Shown piece by piece: positions 55,480 through 64,000 of a stretch of DNA of 64,000 nucleotides (its first letter is position 1; each line of letters begins with the position of its first letter). Location: NCBI RefSeq assembly GCF_000833605.1, contig NZ_JXTG01000003.1, positions 1 to 64,000 of the forward strand. Direction: 5' to 3'. A model generated the notes under the pieces. That model ran no database searches. It saw only the letters and a list, made by a program, of their open reading frames with translations, and was not told the origin of the DNA. This stretch comes from Anoxybacillus ayderensis (lineage in GTDB: Bacteria; Bacillota; Bacilli; Bacillales; Anoxybacillaceae). Both the position numbers and the translations under genes were made by a program.

Positions 55480-56247
55480 TTATTTGCACGACGATAAATG
55501 TGTGACAAACCATTGAACCGTTTGTAAAAATGCCTCGCGCGTCACTTTATGTCCCGCATGTTCATCAACTAGCATCATAAGCGGCTGATGGAACGGCTCG
55601 ATTTGTTTGTAAAACGCGTATGTATAATCAAACGGGACGACATCATCTTGTTTTCCGTGCCAAATGAAAAGCGGACGGCCGTTTAATTTTTCAGGCTGCA
55701 ACGATAAATCGTACGCCATTAACGTGTTGCGCAACGTTTCAATTTGTTCGTTAGAAAGCGGCAACGTCATTCCTTTTCGCTCAGCAAATTGCAGCTGTAA
55801 ATCAAAAAACGTTTGATAGCATGGGCTGCCCATGAGCGAACCAGCGACGCGAATCCAATCATATTGCGTTAACGCCCCAAACGTCACGATGCCTCCCATC
55901 GATGTACCAACGACACCGATACGCTCAGGGTCAACAAGTTTTCGCTCGACTAGTTCATTTTTTATCTCTTCTAATTCACGTATAGTCGTTAACACAATAT
56001 CCCAAAACGACAAATATAATTTATCGTCAGAAAGCGGATTTGGACGTTCCCCGTGATAAAGCGCATCCGGCAGCACGACACGATATCCGGCTTCGGCAAG
56101 CAAATAGCCGAAATGAAGATTATGTTCTTTTGCGCTTGTAAATCCATGAATAAAAATGACAAGTGGTCGCATATGATGTTTATCATCTTCTTTCACTACA
56201 TGCAAGCACGGAACGTTTGCGATTGACTCACGAATAATGGATACCAT
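55480..56247 (-). CDS. yitV: Alpha/beta hydrolase, YitV-like
   Basis: A 255-residue hydrolase with IFIHGFTSAKEHN (oxyanion hole), nucleophile Ser116 in VVGTSMGGI, Asp in GKQDDVVPF, and His in HAGHKVT. Family of YitV. ATG 56247 has GGGAG about nine bases upstream. Divergent from yitU, as its name-sakes are neighbours in B. subtilis. Confidence 0.85.
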   Translation of the reverse strand: MVSIIRESIANVPCLHVVKEDDKHHMRPLVIFIHGFTSAKEHNLHFGYLLAEAGYRVVLPDALYHGERPNPLSDDKLYLSFWDIVLTTIRELEEIKNELVERKLVDPERIGVVGTSMGGIVTFGALTQYDWIRVAGSLMGSPCYQTFFDLQLQFAERKGMTLPLSNEQIETLRNTLMAYDLSLQPEKLNGRPLFIWHGKQDDVVPFDYTYAFYKQIEPFHQPLMMLVDEHAGHKVTREAFLQTVQWFVTHLSSCK

Positions 56248-56355
56248 GTTCTCATCTCCCATTTTATGTTTTAACATTATATTACCATATAGACAAATAT
56301 TTTGGAAAAACGATACACTAATAATGAATCATTTTAACGAAAAGGGGAACAAACG

Positions 56356-57162
56356 ATGGACCAACATTTAATTGCGATTGATTTAGACGGCACGTTATTA
56401 AAAGATAATAAAACGATTTCTGATCGTACATATGACGTCATTCAAAAAGCAAAACAAGCGGGACATATCGTCGTCATTGCGACAGGACGGCCGTATCGCG
56501 CAAGCAAAATGTATTATGAACAATTACAATTAACGACGCCAATCGTCAATTTTAACGGGGCGTTCGTTCATCATCCGAAAGACGACAGCTGGGGCATGTA
56601 CCATACGCCGCTTCAGTTAGGGACGGTGAAAGAAATTGTTGAAGTAAGCCGAAAATACAACGTGCGCAACATTTTAGCCGAAGTGATGGACGATGTGTAT
56701 TTTCACGAACATGACGAACAGTTGCTTGATTTGTTTAATTTAGGAAACCCAAATGTATATATCGGAAACTTGCGTGACATTTTACGCAAAGATCCGACGT
56801 GCATTTTAATTTTATCTGATGAACAAAACGTTGGACGCATTCGCACATATTTATCAGACGTGCATGCGAACGTCATCGACCATCGCAGTTGGACAGCCCC
56901 ATGGCACGTCATTGAAATCGTCCGAACCGGCATTCATAAAGCAGTCGGTCTTGAAAAAATTGCTTCTTTTTACGGCATTCCACGCGAGCGCGTCATCGCT
57001 TTCGGCGATGAAGATAACGATATTGAGATGTTAAAATGGGCTGGGGTAGGCATCGCGATGGGCAATGCGATTGAACCGTTAAAAGCAATCGCAGACGATG
57101 TAACAAAAACAAATGAAGAAGATGGCATCGCCGTTTATTTGCAATCGTTATTAAAGTTATAA
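56356..57162 (+). CDS. yitU: Cof-type HAD phosphatase, YitU-like
   Basis: A 268-residue HAD-IIB enzyme with D-x-D in IAIDLDGTLLKDNK, ATGRPYR, a cap domain, and FGDEDNDIEML near residue 215. Bacillus YitU and relatives dephosphorylate flavin precursors or sugar phosphates; substrate uncertain here. Confidence 0.87.
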   Translation: MDQHLIAIDLDGTLLKDNKTISDRTYDVIQKAKQAGHIVVIATGRPYRASKMYYEQLQLTTPIVNFNGAFVHHPKDDSWGMYHTPLQLGTVKEIVEVSRKYNVRNILAEVMDDVYFHEHDEQLLDLFNLGNPNVYIGNLRDILRKDPTCILILSDEQNVGRIRTYLSDVHANVIDHRSWTAPWHVIEIVRTGIHKAVGLEKIASFYGIPRERVIAFGDEDNDIEMLKWAGVGIAMGNAIEPLKAIADDVTKTNEEDGIAVYLQSLLKL

Positions 57163-57251
57163 AAAATTCCCTCACGTATTGTGGCGCAAACATGAACAAA
57201 CTATCATCGACGCCATATGCGTCACAAGCGGCGAACAAGGGGGAATGTCGT

Positions 57252-57404
57252 GTGGGCAAACGAAATAAATCAAAACGTTTCATTCAGCAAGGTGCCGATG
57301 CTGTTTATAAACATGATGAGCGCATTCCGTATCATATGACGTATGAAGAAGCGGAACGACGCAAAGCAGAGAAAGCAGACCATACGAACCTCGGGGGATT
57401 TTAA
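57252..57404 (+). CDS. Small basic hydrophilic protein, 50 aa
   Basis: GTG start after AAGGGGG; sequence RFIQQGADAVYKHDERIPYH then MTYEEAERRKAEKADHTNLG. Highly charged, no hydrophobic span. Gene stops two bases before the next start. Possibly a small spore or stress protein by size and charge; not recognised. Confidence 0.55.
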   Translation: MGKRNKSKRFIQQGADAVYKHDERIPYHMTYEEAERRKAEKADHTNLGGF

Positions 57405-57405
57405 T

Positions 57406-57579
57406 ATGGGCAATCCGTTATTTCAACAAGCGAAAAAAGCAGTCGCCAGAGCGAAAGAAGAAAAAACAGAACGCGCCATCGCTGTGGCAAAAAATACGCT
57501 CTCATCCGCTTTCGCCAACGCCAACGATGCCGAACGAAAACAGTTGCACGACTTGCGAGACGAACTCGATGCATTGTAA
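57406..57579 (+). CDS. DUF3813-like small protein, 57 aa
   Basis: MGNPLFQQAKKAVARAKEEK then AVAKNTLSSAFANANDAERK: a small Ala-rich helical protein with a pattern like DUF3813. Its ATG is one base after the previous stop, so both are co-translated. Function unknown. Confidence 0.7.
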   Translation: MGNPLFQQAKKAVARAKEEKTERAIAVAKNTLSSAFANANDAERKQLHDLRDELDAL

Positions 57580-57603
57580 AAAGCTGCGCCTCGTGCGCAG
57601 CTT
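57577..57603. terminator. Hairpin between the DUF3813 gene and yitT
   Basis: AAGCTGCGC and GCGCAGCTT form a strong stem between two convergent genes. Confidence 0.75.
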
Positions 57604-58437
57604 CTACTCTTTTCGGAAAAAGCCGACCACTTCTGTCGTTTGCATAATGTTCGTAAACGCCTTTGGATCGACTTCTTTAATAATTCGTTTTAAATCAAAC
57701 AATTCATAGCGCGTAATAACGATCATTAACATATCTTTATCTTCATTTAAAAATGCACCTTTGGCTGGAATGACGGTAATGCCGCGAACCATTTGCGATT
57801 TAATCGCCTGCTTCATCTCTTCCCCTTTTGTCGTAATAATGAGCGCCGTAAGCTTTTGATGGCGCGTATGAATGGCGTCAATGACGCGCGTCGTGACATA
57901 CAACGTCACAAGCGTATAGAGCGCCTTTTCCCAACCGTACATATATCCAGCCGTTAAAATAATAATCGAGTTAAGCGCAAAAATGTACGTCCCAACGGAA
58001 CGATCGTTCACGCGCGACAACACGAGCGCAATAATATCTAAACCGCCGGTTGACGCCCCCCACTTTAACGTCCAGCCCGTTCCGATGGCCGCAATCACCC
58101 CACCAAATACCGCATTTAATAAAATATCTTCCGAAAGCGAACGAATCGGAATGAGCTCGAGAAATAACGACATGAACACAACGCTTAAAAAGCTGTAAAA
58201 CGTAAATGACTTCCCTACTTTTTTCCACCCTAAAATAGCTACCGGAATGTTAAATAAAAAAAGCAACAAACCGGTTGAAATCGCATAAGGTGTATAGTCC
58301 CCAACGACTTTTGAAATGAGCTGAGCTGCTCCAGCAAATCCGCTCGTATATACGTTTGCTGGAATTAAAAATAAATTCATGCCGATCGCATTTAATAATC
58401 CGCCAATCACGACGACAAACAATTTTTTTACATCCAC
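57604..58437 (-). CDS. yitT: YitT-family membrane protein (DUF161/DUF2179)
   Basis: A 277-residue protein with five to six spans at residues 1-190 and a cytosolic DUF2179 domain at the end ([36 protein letters not shown]). GTG 58437 has AGGAGG seven bases upstream and gives the family length; the upstream frame is non-coding. Function unknown. Divergent from the DegV gene. Confidence 0.87.
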   Translation of the reverse strand: MDVKKLFVVVIGGLLNAIGMNLFLIPANVYTSGFAGAAQLISKVVGDYTPYAISTGLLLFLFNIPVAILGWKKVGKSFTFYSFLSVVFMSLFLELIPIRSLSEDILLNAVFGGVIAAIGTGWTLKWGASTGGLDIIALVLSRVNDRSVGTYIFALNSIIILTAGYMYGWEKALYTLVTLYVTTRVIDAIHTRHQKLTALIITTKGEEMKQAIKSQMVRGITVIPAKGAFLNEDKDMLMIVITRYELFDLKRIIKEVDPKAFTNIMQTTEVVGFFRKE

Positions 58438-58524
58438 AGAACATCCTCCTACAAAACGATAAGATTGTTTTTTTTTATAAGAATCGCTACACTTAAAATA
58501 AGTACATACATAGGGGTGATTGAA

Positions 58525-59388
58525 ATGAATATTAAAATTATAGCGGATAGCGGGTGCGATTTGCCACTTTCTTTTATACAAGAAAAACAAATTGCCTTTT
58601 TGCCGTTAGTTGTTCATATTAACGACCACGATTACGATGACCAACTGACGATTCAACCAAAACAAGTATACGAAGCGATGCGTAAAGGCGATGTGCCGAA
58701 AACGTCGCAAGCGAAACCTTCCGAAATGAAAGAGCTATTTACGACACTTGCGCAAGAAAACATCCCTGCCATTTACATTGCTTTTTCTTCTGCTTTGTCA
58801 GGTACATATCAAACAGCCGTCATGATGAAAAACGAAGTGCTTGAACAATATCCTCATGCAAAATTGACGGTCATCGACTCGAAATGCGCATCGCTCGGCC
58901 TTGGACTTGTCGTAAAAAAAGCGGTTGAGCTAGCTGAAAGCGGCATGCCGTATGAACATGTCGTCACGACAATCGAAACGTATTGTCGCCATATGGAACA
59001 TATTTTCACCGTCGATGACTTGCAATATTTAGCGCGCGGCGGACGCGTCAGCAAAACCGCTGCGTTCGTCGGTGGAGTGTTAAACATTAAACCGCTTCTT
59101 CACGTCGAGGACGGAAAGTTAATTCCGATTGAAAAAGTGCGCGGACGGAAAAAAGTGTTGAAGCGCATGATTGAGCTGATGCAACAGCGCGGAGCAAACG
59201 TTGAACACCAACTCATCGGCATTAGTCACGGCGACGATGAACAAACGGCGCTCGAACTAAAAGCGATGATTGAAGAAACGTTCGGATGCAAACAATTTTT
59301 CATTTCTGAAATCGGCGGCGCCATCGGAGCGCATGCCGGACCGGGAACGATTGCCCTCTTTTTCTTGAATAAACAGGTTGAGCAATGA
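58525..59388 (+). CDS. yitS: DegV-family fatty-acid-binding protein, YitS-like
   Basis: A 287-residue protein with [48 protein letters not shown], and [20 protein letters not shown], the DegV hallmarks. DegV proteins bind a fatty acid in a cleft and serve fatty-acid kinases (FakB). TAGGGGTG precedes ATG 58525. Confidence 0.9.
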   Translation: MNIKIIADSGCDLPLSFIQEKQIAFLPLVVHINDHDYDDQLTIQPKQVYEAMRKGDVPKTSQAKPSEMKELFTTLAQENIPAIYIAFSSALSGTYQTAVMMKNEVLEQYPHAKLTVIDSKCASLGLGLVVKKAVELAESGMPYEHVVTTIETYCRHMEHIFTVDDLQYLARGGRVSKTAAFVGGVLNIKPLLHVEDGKLIPIEKVRGRKKVLKRMIELMQQRGANVEHQLIGISHGDDEQTALELKAMIEETFGCKQFFISEIGGAIGAHAGPGTIALFFLNKQVEQ

Positions 59389-59414
59389 TTACACTACCGA
59401 TAAAGGAGGGCGAG

Positions 59415-59543
59415 ATGATGACAAGCGATAACGACAAAAAAGCAAAAGACAATAATGCCAAACGACATGAAAAAAATATGGAGCGCGAAAAAAACCGCCA
59501 AGCTGGCAAACGCGCCTATTCAAAAGAAACGAATCATTTGTAA
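59415..59543 (+). CDS. DUF3941-like small protein, 42 aa
   Basis: MMTSDNDKKAKDNNAKRHEK and a basic C-terminus (GKRAYSKETNHL). It fits the DUF3941 pattern. AAAGGAGG is upstream. Highly charged, likely disordered. Function unknown. Confidence 0.75.
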   Translation: MMTSDNDKKAKDNNAKRHEKNMEREKNRQAGKRAYSKETNHL

Positions 59544-59566
59544 AAACAAGAGGATCGCAGTATCTC

Positions 59567-59595
59567 TTTTCATTGTTCCCTTTTCGCGTTATAAT
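59567..59595 (+). promoter_or_regulatory. Promoter reading into the structured element
   Basis: TTTTCA (59567-59572) and TATAAT (59590-59595) with a 17-base spacer. No gene follows on this strand, so an untranslated RNA is the likely product. Confidence 0.5.
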
Positions 59596-59613
59596 GAAAG
59601 GTGAAAATGAATT

Positions 59614-59822
59614 GACATAAGAAAAGCGCAAAGCGCCCGCCTATCGGCGAAGAGCGCACAAGCCCCACCGAGGAGAGCTCGAACCAAGCGGTCGCTTGGT
59701 TCTGCGTGGGCAACAACACCGAAGTATCTCAATGTGTCGCCGCCGCAGTGTGGGGCGGAGCGACTCGAGCCGATGGCGCTTGGAGCTAGACATCAATTCG
59801 AACTTTTATACTTTCTTATCTT
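59614..59822 (+). repeat. Fold-rich repeat-like element, possible small RNA
   Basis: This 200-base gene-free stretch is far more GC-rich and palindromic than its surroundings. It holds GAACCAAGCG/CGCTTGGTTC (59681-59702), CGCC/GGCG near 59638, AGCCCCAC facing GTGTGGGGC, and matched ends CATAAGAAAAG and CTTTCTTATC. The right part, GGCGCTTGGAGCTAGACATC, is the type of sequence that recurs between genes in Bacillaceae genomes (from memory). It is either a mobile repeat or the 5' part of an RNA made from the promoter at 59567. Confidence 0.5.
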
Positions 59823-59831
59823 TTAAAAATA

Positions 59832-59855
59832 GGGCATTGGCTGCCACCAATGCCC
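59832..59855 (-). terminator. Hairpin, likely 3' end of the toxin message
   Basis: GGGCATTGG and CCAATGCCC form a 9-bp stem followed on the minus strand by TATTTTT. Confidence 0.6.
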
Positions 59856-59906
59856 TACGATACACGGCTTACTGCAAGACGTGCAGTGGCCCGAGACATG
59901 TTAGGA

Positions 59907-59951
59907 AGTAACCTACCCTCACTTGGGCCTAGCAGGGTGGGTTACTTTTTA
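59907..59951 (+). terminator. Terminator of a plus-strand RNA overlapping the toxin stop
   Basis: AGTAACCTACCCT (59907-59919) pairs with AGGGTGGGTTACT (59934-59946), followed by TTTTT on the plus strand. It overlaps the end of the toxin gene, as in antisense-RNA antitoxins. Confidence 0.65.
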
Positions 59952-60031
59952 TCTTTAGCAACCGCAATTACTGCGACAATTAAAGATGCAAAGGCAATCA
60001 TTAACGTTAGTGCATCTTCAACTGCAATCAT
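59942..60031 (-). CDS. Holin-like type I toxin, 29 aa
   Basis: MIAVEDALTLMIAFASLIVA then VIAVAKDKK: one hydrophobic helix with an acidic front and a Lys-rich end, as in the small holin-like (Hol-Tox) toxins whose usual pattern is ...EAL-LM-AF...VALI...KK. AAGGGGGG lies six bases before the ATG. It has its own promoter at 60096-60124. When over-made, such peptides damage the membrane; an antisense RNA usually keeps them off. Confidence 0.75.
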   Translation of the reverse strand: MIAVEDALTLMIAFASLIVAVIAVAKDKK

Positions 60032-60095
60032 CAGTAGCCCCCCTTTCTATAAGGGAGTAGCCACTGCCCACCCTGCATATCACCGTGCCATTCAC

Positions 60096-60124
60096 ATTAT
60101 ATCACTGCAACATACGACTGAAAA
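60096..60124 (-). promoter_or_regulatory. Promoter of the holin-like toxin
   Basis: Minus-strand TTTTCA (60119-60124) and TATAAT (60096-60101) with a 17-base spacer and an extended -10 TGA just before TATAAT. Confidence 0.65.
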
Positions 60125-60148
60125 CGAAAAAGTTGAACAATACTTAGT

Positions 60149-60180
60149 AAAAAAGATGCTCGCGCGGAGCATCTTTTTTA
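60149..60180 (-). terminator. Terminator of the chemoreceptor gene
   Basis: AAAGATGCTC and GAGCATCTTT pair around GCGCG with A/T runs on both sides, at the stop codon. Confidence 0.75.
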
Positions 60181-61833
60181 CTTCATTTGAAACTTTGCCA
60201 TCGTTTGTTGTAAGTCGTCTGTTAGTTGACGCAACGTCGTCACTTTTTCGCTCATTTTTTTGAACGCTTCTAACTGTTCGACCATGGAAGCGGCAATTTG
60301 TTCGCTTCCTGCGGCTGACTGTTCGACAACCGCACTAATGCTTTCAACGTTTTGTAAAACGTTTTTGCCGAGCTCTTTTGATTCGTTCATGCCGACGACA
60401 AGCGCTTGAATATCTGTCGTAATATGATGCACTTTATTTTCAATTTGTGCAAACGCCTCCGTCGTCGTTTCAATCGCTTTCGCCTGCGCTTCGGCAATGT
60501 CAACCCCACGACGAACCGCTTCTGTCACATTCGTCAACCCCGATTGGATAAGCTGTACCATTTCGAAAATTTGGCTTGTCGCTTTTGACGATTCTTCCGC
60601 AAGCTTGCGCACTTCTTCGGCAACGACGGCAAATCCTTTGCCCGCTTCCCCTGCTCGCGCCGCTTCAATGGCCGCATTTAACGCAAGCAAGTTCGTCTGC
60701 GTTGCAATATCAGCAACCGCTTTTGCCATATCTTGAATTTTGCTTGCATACGTCGCAAACTGCGCAGTCGATTGTTCAATCGAAGCGGTCGCCTTCGTAT
60801 TTTCATCAATAAATCCTTTTTGTTCTGCTAACGCGGCTTGACCATGCGTAATCGCTTCAACGGCTTCATCGCTATAACGGGCCGTTTGCTCCGTCCGACC
60901 GACGTTTTGCTGCACAGTTCCTTCCATTCGCTCAATGAGCTGTACGGCGCTTTGTAAGTCTTCAGAAATGCTTTGCGCCCCTGCAGATAATTCGTTCGTC
61001 GATACAGCGACTTGGTTATTAATTTCTGTTAACGTCTTCGTTTCTTCATCAATTTCTTTCGCAAACGCTTCGACTTGCTTGCTGACTGTATCAACTGACT
61101 GAAGCAACACATTCAATTGATCAGCCATCGCCGTAAACGCCGCATTTAAATCGGCCAATTCGTCTTTTCCACTATACTTCACAGGCTCAATGCGCAAATT
61201 GCCGTTCGCAATTTGTTTTGCGTTTTCAGCAATTTTTCGCAACGGCGTCGACATTTTTTGTGTTAAACGCACGCCGCTAAATCCTGCAAACAATAGCACA
61301 ACCGCAATCGCAACAAGCGAAACGGTAATGACGCGATCAATTTGTTTTTGTAACGTGTTTTGCATGTGCGCATAATATTCGCTCACATACGTGTTGATGA
61401 CGTACACATCGTTCAATACCCCTTCGGCACGCATCGACTGGCGGCGCACTTCCGCTACATCGTTTGCATCAAGCGCATCATTCGATTGTTTCGCAAGCTC
61501 AGCGAATTTTTTATTCGCTTGCTCAAGCGCAGAACGAAAATACGGCTCAGTTAATCCTTTATTTAATGCTTGAAGCAGCTTTTCCGATTCCGCTAAACGA
61601 ACGATCACTTCTTGTTTATTTCCTTCTGTCGGACTGTAAGCATAGTTGCTTAAACTTTGTTTCGTCGCTTTTAGCTCCGCCTGCAAATGTTGCGCTTTCA
61701 TCATGAGCGGCACAAAATCTTGATTCGACGATTGAATCGAAAGCATATTTATAATAATAAACACAATAATAGCCCCTGCAATGATGGGTGTAGCTAATGA
61801 GTGAAATAACAATCGTTGTTTAATCGTCATCAT
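60178..61833 (-). CDS. Methyl-accepting chemotaxis protein
   Basis: A 551-residue receptor: first span at about 13-32, a 150-residue extracytosolic helical sensor (4HB-like), second span at about 175-195, HAMP (about 197-250, with [20 protein letters not shown]), then the signalling coiled coil whose tip is [20 protein letters not shown]. It feeds CheA/CheW. The BMP-family lipoprotein gene lies nine bases upstream in the same direction, suggesting it presents a ligand to this receptor. Ligand not predictable. Confidence 0.92.
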   Translation of the reverse strand: MMTIKQRLLFHSLATPIIAGAIIVFIIINMLSIQSSNQDFVPLMMKAQHLQAELKATKQSLSNYAYSPTEGNKQEVIVRLAESEKLLQALNKGLTEPYFRSALEQANKKFAELAKQSNDALDANDVAEVRRQSMRAEGVLNDVYVINTYVSEYYAHMQNTLQKQIDRVITVSLVAIAVVLLFAGFSGVRLTQKMSTPLRKIAENAKQIANGNLRIEPVKYSGKDELADLNAAFTAMADQLNVLLQSVDTVSKQVEAFAKEIDEETKTLTEINNQVAVSTNELSAGAQSISEDLQSAVQLIERMEGTVQQNVGRTEQTARYSDEAVEAITHGQAALAEQKGFIDENTKATASIEQSTAQFATYASKIQDMAKAVADIATQTNLLALNAAIEAARAGEAGKGFAVVAEEVRKLAEESSKATSQIFEMVQLIQSGLTNVTEAVRRGVDIAEAQAKAIETTTEAFAQIENKVHHITTDIQALVVGMNESKELGKNVLQNVESISAVVEQSAAGSEQIAASMVEQLEAFKKMSEKVTTLRQLTDDLQQTMAKFQMK

Positions 61834-61842
61834 ATTCCTCCT

Positions 61843-62808
61843 TTATTTTGCGATGCCGTTTGTCGCTTTTTCTTTCCATTTTTCAAGCGTCGCTTGTTGC
61901 TCTGGAGTGAACGTCACGACGCGAATCGGCGCCAAATCGACGCCGTTTTCTTTTAAGCCAAGTTGAACCGTCCCTTTTGGCACTTCTTTCGTTTCAACGT
62001 ATTGTTTAATGACTGTATATAATGCGACATCGACATTTTTTAACATCGATGTGACAACCGCTTTTTCCGCATAAAAATATTGGTCGCTATCGACACCGAT
62101 CGCATATTTTTTATTCATTTCCGCCTCGCGCAGCACGCCGACACCGGTAAATCCAGCCGCGGCATACAAGACGTCTGCCCCATTTGCGATCATTTGTTTT
62201 GCAATTTGTGCCCCAAGCTTATCATCACCGAAATTGCCGGCATACACTTCCTGCACGTTCGCTTCCGGTTTAACCGCTTTTACCCCTTGAATAAAACCGT
62301 TCGCAAATTTACGAATGAGCGGCACATCCGCTCCGCCAACAAAACCGACGTTGTTCGTTTTCGTCAACATGCCAGCCACTACGCCCGCTAAAAAGCTTCC
62401 TTCATCTTCTTTAAACGTAATCGATGTAATGTTCGGCAGATCAGATACCGCATCAATTAATACGAATTGCTGTTTCGGATATTTTTTCGCGACTTTTTCT
62501 AAATCTTGTTGCACCATAAATCCTAATCCGATGACGAGATCGTTCCCTGCTTCAACGAGCTCTGTTAACCCTTTTTCATACGTCTCGGTTTCTTTTAACT
62601 CACGGTAGTCAAAAAAGATGCCGAGCTCATCGCGCGCCTTCATTAATCCTTTAAACGCCGAATCGCTAAATGACTGATCACCGAGTCCGACGTCTGACAA
62701 CATAATGCCCACTTTTATTCGCTCTTTCGGTTGAAAAGAACTCGTTTGCGAACATCCCGCGGCAAGCAACAAAACGAATGCCATCAAGAGTGAAATCATT
62801 TTTTTCAT
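61843..62808 (-). CDS. BMP/PnrA-family binding lipoprotein
   Basis: A 321-residue protein with signal MKKMISLLMAFVLLLAAGC (lipid on Cys19) and the BMP fold: VGIMLSDVGLGDQSFSDSAF, GLGFMVQQDLEKVAKKYP, and GADVLYAAAGFTGVGVLREA. Related proteins bind purine nucleosides for ABC importers. No permease is adjacent; instead a chemoreceptor follows, so a sensing role is plausible. Paralogue of Med at 40134-41093. Confidence 0.9.
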   Translation of the reverse strand: MKKMISLLMAFVLLLAAGCSQTSSFQPKERIKVGIMLSDVGLGDQSFSDSAFKGLMKARDELGIFFDYRELKETETYEKGLTELVEAGNDLVIGLGFMVQQDLEKVAKKYPKQQFVLIDAVSDLPNITSITFKEDEGSFLAGVVAGMLTKTNNVGFVGGADVPLIRKFANGFIQGVKAVKPEANVQEVYAGNFGDDKLGAQIAKQMIANGADVLYAAAGFTGVGVLREAEMNKKYAIGVDSDQYFYAEKAVVTSMLKNVDVALYTVIKQYVETKEVPKGTVQLGLKENGVDLAPIRVVTFTPEQQATLEKWKEKATNGIAK

Positions 62809-62965
62809 AAAATTTCCTCATCTCCTTATCTCGTGCTTCATTTATTATATCGACACATTCCGACATTTTATTTACTTTTTATAATATAAAGATTTTGTAA
62901 AGTTGTTCGTATGACAACAATCGACTATAATGGAAGCACAACGAATTTATGCTGAGGTGGTTCAT

Positions 62966-63457
62966 ATGTCAAAAGAAAGTTCATTTGATATTGTGTCAAA
63001 AGTCGATTTGTCGGAAGTGACGAACGCAGTCAACATCGCGTTAAAAGAAATTCAAAACCGCTACGACTTTAAAGGAAGCAAAAGCGACATTTCGCTTGAA
63101 AAAGATGAGCTCATTCTCATTTCTGACGATGAGTTTAAACTGGAGCAACTCAAAGATGTGCTCATCGGCAAACTCATTAAACGCGGCGTGCCGACAAAAA
63201 ACATTCAATACGGAAAAGTGGAAGCAGCATCTGGCGGAACGGTGCGTCAACGTGCGAAACTCGTCCAAGGCATCGACAAAGACAATGCGAAAAAAATTAA
63301 CACAATCATTAAAAATACAGGCTTAAAAGTAAAAAGTCAAATTCAAGAAGACCAAATTCGCGTCAGCGGCAAAAGTAAAGACGACCTGCAAAAAGTGATC
63401 GCCGCCATTCGCGAGGCAGATTTACCGATTGACGTTCAATTCGTCAACTACCGTTAA
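62966..63457 (+). CDS. yajQ: YajQ-family nucleotide-binding protein
   Basis: A 163-residue protein of two ferredoxin-like halves: [36 protein letters not shown], and [12 protein letters not shown]-like [20 protein letters not shown]. The family binds nucleotides (c-di-GMP in Xanthomonas relatives). ATG 62966 is chosen by family start and GAGGTGG. Confidence 0.92.
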   Translation: MSKESSFDIVSKVDLSEVTNAVNIALKEIQNRYDFKGSKSDISLEKDELILISDDEFKLEQLKDVLIGKLIKRGVPTKNIQYGKVEAASGGTVRQRAKLVQGIDKDNAKKINTIIKNTGLKVKSQIQEDQIRVSGKSKDDLQKVIAAIREADLPIDVQFVNYR

Positions 63458-63481
63458 GAAGGCGCTTTGCCTTCTTTTTCT
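63455..63481 (+). terminator. yajQ terminator
   Basis: GAAGGC and GCCTTC form a stem followed by TTTTTC, right after the stop. Confidence 0.7.
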
Positions 63482-63548
63482 TTTTTGAAATAAAATAGTT
63501 GAATATTTCTAAAAAATCAGTTACATTTATGAATAACTTCATACAACA

Positions 63549-63690
63549 TCTTATCGAGAGAAGGGGAGGGACTGGCCCGATGAACCTTCAGCAACCTGAC
63601 GATCGTCAAGGTGCTAAGTCCAGACAAGCGATTCGCTTGGAAGATAAGAAGGAGCGCGTCAAGTCTTCTTCTTATGGGGAAGACTTTTTT
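63549..63690 (+). promoter_or_regulatory. SAM (S-box) riboswitch with terminator
   Basis: Aptamer from P1 strand TCTTATC (63549-63555) to GATAAGA (63643-63649), with the hallmark segments AGAGAAGGGGAGGGACTGGC, CCGATGAACCTTCAGCAACC and AAGGTGCTAAGTCCAGACAA. A terminator follows: AGTCTTC and GAAGACT with six T (63662-63690). SAM binding stops transcription of the downstream methionine gene. Confidence 0.96.
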
Positions 63691-63719
63691 ACTTTAAACG
63701 AAGAAACGGAGGAATGGAC

Positions 63720-64000
63720 GTGGGATTGTTAGATGATTTAAAAGAACGCATCGTCATCGCTGATGGAGCGATGGGGACATTATTATATGCGCACGGCATC
63801 GATCGTTGTTTTGAAGAATTAAACGTCACAAAACCTGAAGAAATTGTCCATATTCATGAAGCGTATATTGAATCAGGCGCAGAAATCATTCAAACGAACA
63901 CATACGGCGCCAACTACGTGAAACTAGCACGTTACGGGCTGCAAGATGACGTAAAAAAAATAAACGAAGCCGCGGTCGAACTTGCCAAAAAAGCGGCAAA
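63720..64000 (+). CDS. yitJ: Homocysteine S-methyltransferase / MTHFR, YitJ-like, 5' part
   Basis: Runs off the window after 93 codons. [16 protein letters not shown] and [20 protein letters not shown] are the N-terminal homocysteine methyltransferase motifs; in Bacillus yitJ this domain is fused to a methylenetetrahydrofolate reductase. GTG 63720 has GGAGG seven bases upstream; an in-frame ATG at 63714 is too close. Control by the S-box fits methionine supply. Confidence 0.88.
   Translation, partial: MGLLDDLKERIVIADGAMGTLLYAHGIDRCFEELNVTKPEEIVHIHEAYIESGAEIIQTNTYGANYVKLARYGLQDDVKKINEAAVELAKKAA

Noticed and set aside
55385-55513. 42-codon minus-strand frame after yitV ending in a hydrophobic stretch (MVCHTFIVVQ...VYFALVIIIVY)
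   Set aside because: It overlaps yitV in another frame, lacks a ribosome site, and ends within the fnr terminator hairpin. It looks membrane-like but cannot be supported.
59614-59960. tRNA or CRISPR-like repeat in the palindromic stretch
   Set aside because: No T-loop or anticodon arm signature and no regularly spaced repeats; the hairpins differ from each other.

Overview
The window comes from a moderately thermophilic, endospore-forming member of the Bacillaceae, most like Anoxybacillus or Geobacillus. Most of it keeps the gene order of the Bacillus subtilis yja-yjb-arg-yit region, while clpB and the sporulation operon described below fit thermophilic relatives. No rRNA, tRNA or CRISPR array was seen.

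Region by region: (1) 1-1,070 holds the end of an ISL3-like insertion sequence and an Xre regulator/membrane protein pair with two promoter-embedded palindromes. (2) 1,283-4,934 (minus) is a complete seven-gene spoVA2mob-type operon (DUF1657, YhcN/YlaJ lipoprotein, spoVAC, spoVAD, spoVAEb, DUF1657, 2Duf), the spore germination/heat-resistance operon known from mobile elements, behind a consensus sigma-G promoter. (3) 5,016-7,674 holds small or unrecognised, probably sporulation-linked genes, including a Cys-containing 239-aa protein with a sigma-K-like promoter, and yjcA. (4) 7,768-11,462 is a tightly overlapping sugar operon (sugar-nucleotide dehydrogenase, epimerase, glycosyltransferase) lying between yjcA and cotO, where B. 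subtilis has cotVWXYZ. (5) 11,446-28,200 carries cotO, fabI, mgtE, a rodA-like gene, prpE, rluD-like, NAD kinase, relQ-like, yjbL, yjbK, cwlQ-like, truncated hemoglobin, spxH, pepF, coiA, mecA, cls and spx. (6) 28,301-34,000 (minus) is an oppABCDF peptide-uptake operon whose oppF is broken by a GC-dinucleotide contraction. (7) 34,284-45,070 carries T-box-controlled trpS, yjbA, yjaZ, fabHF with a FapR-like box, med, a degenerate hydrolase, yjzD, CtsR-controlled clpB and yjzC. (8) 45,160-54,507 (minus) is the arginine operon argCJBD-carAB-argF, with a divergent fnr-type regulator. (9) 55,480-59,543 has yitV, yitU, small proteins, yitT and a DegV protein. (10) 59,544-60,130 is the densest non-coding stretch: a promoter, a fold-rich element, and a 29-aa holin-like toxin read in the opposite direction, probably a type I toxin-antitoxin locus. 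(11) 60,178-64,000 has a chemoreceptor with an upstream BMP-family lipoprotein, yajQ, and a SAM riboswitch before a truncated yitJ-type gene.

The genes form several coherent modules: spore permeability and coat (spoVA2mob, cotO, yjcA), proteostasis and disulfide stress (spx, spxH, mecA, clpB), fatty-acid synthesis under FapR (fabI, fabHF), and amino-acid supply (opp, trpS, arg, yitJ) under T-box, ArgR-like and S-box control. The most noteworthy items are the intact spoVA2mob operon, the putative type I toxin-antitoxin locus with its structured upstream element, the replacement of the crust-gene position by sugar genes, and the oppF frameshift.
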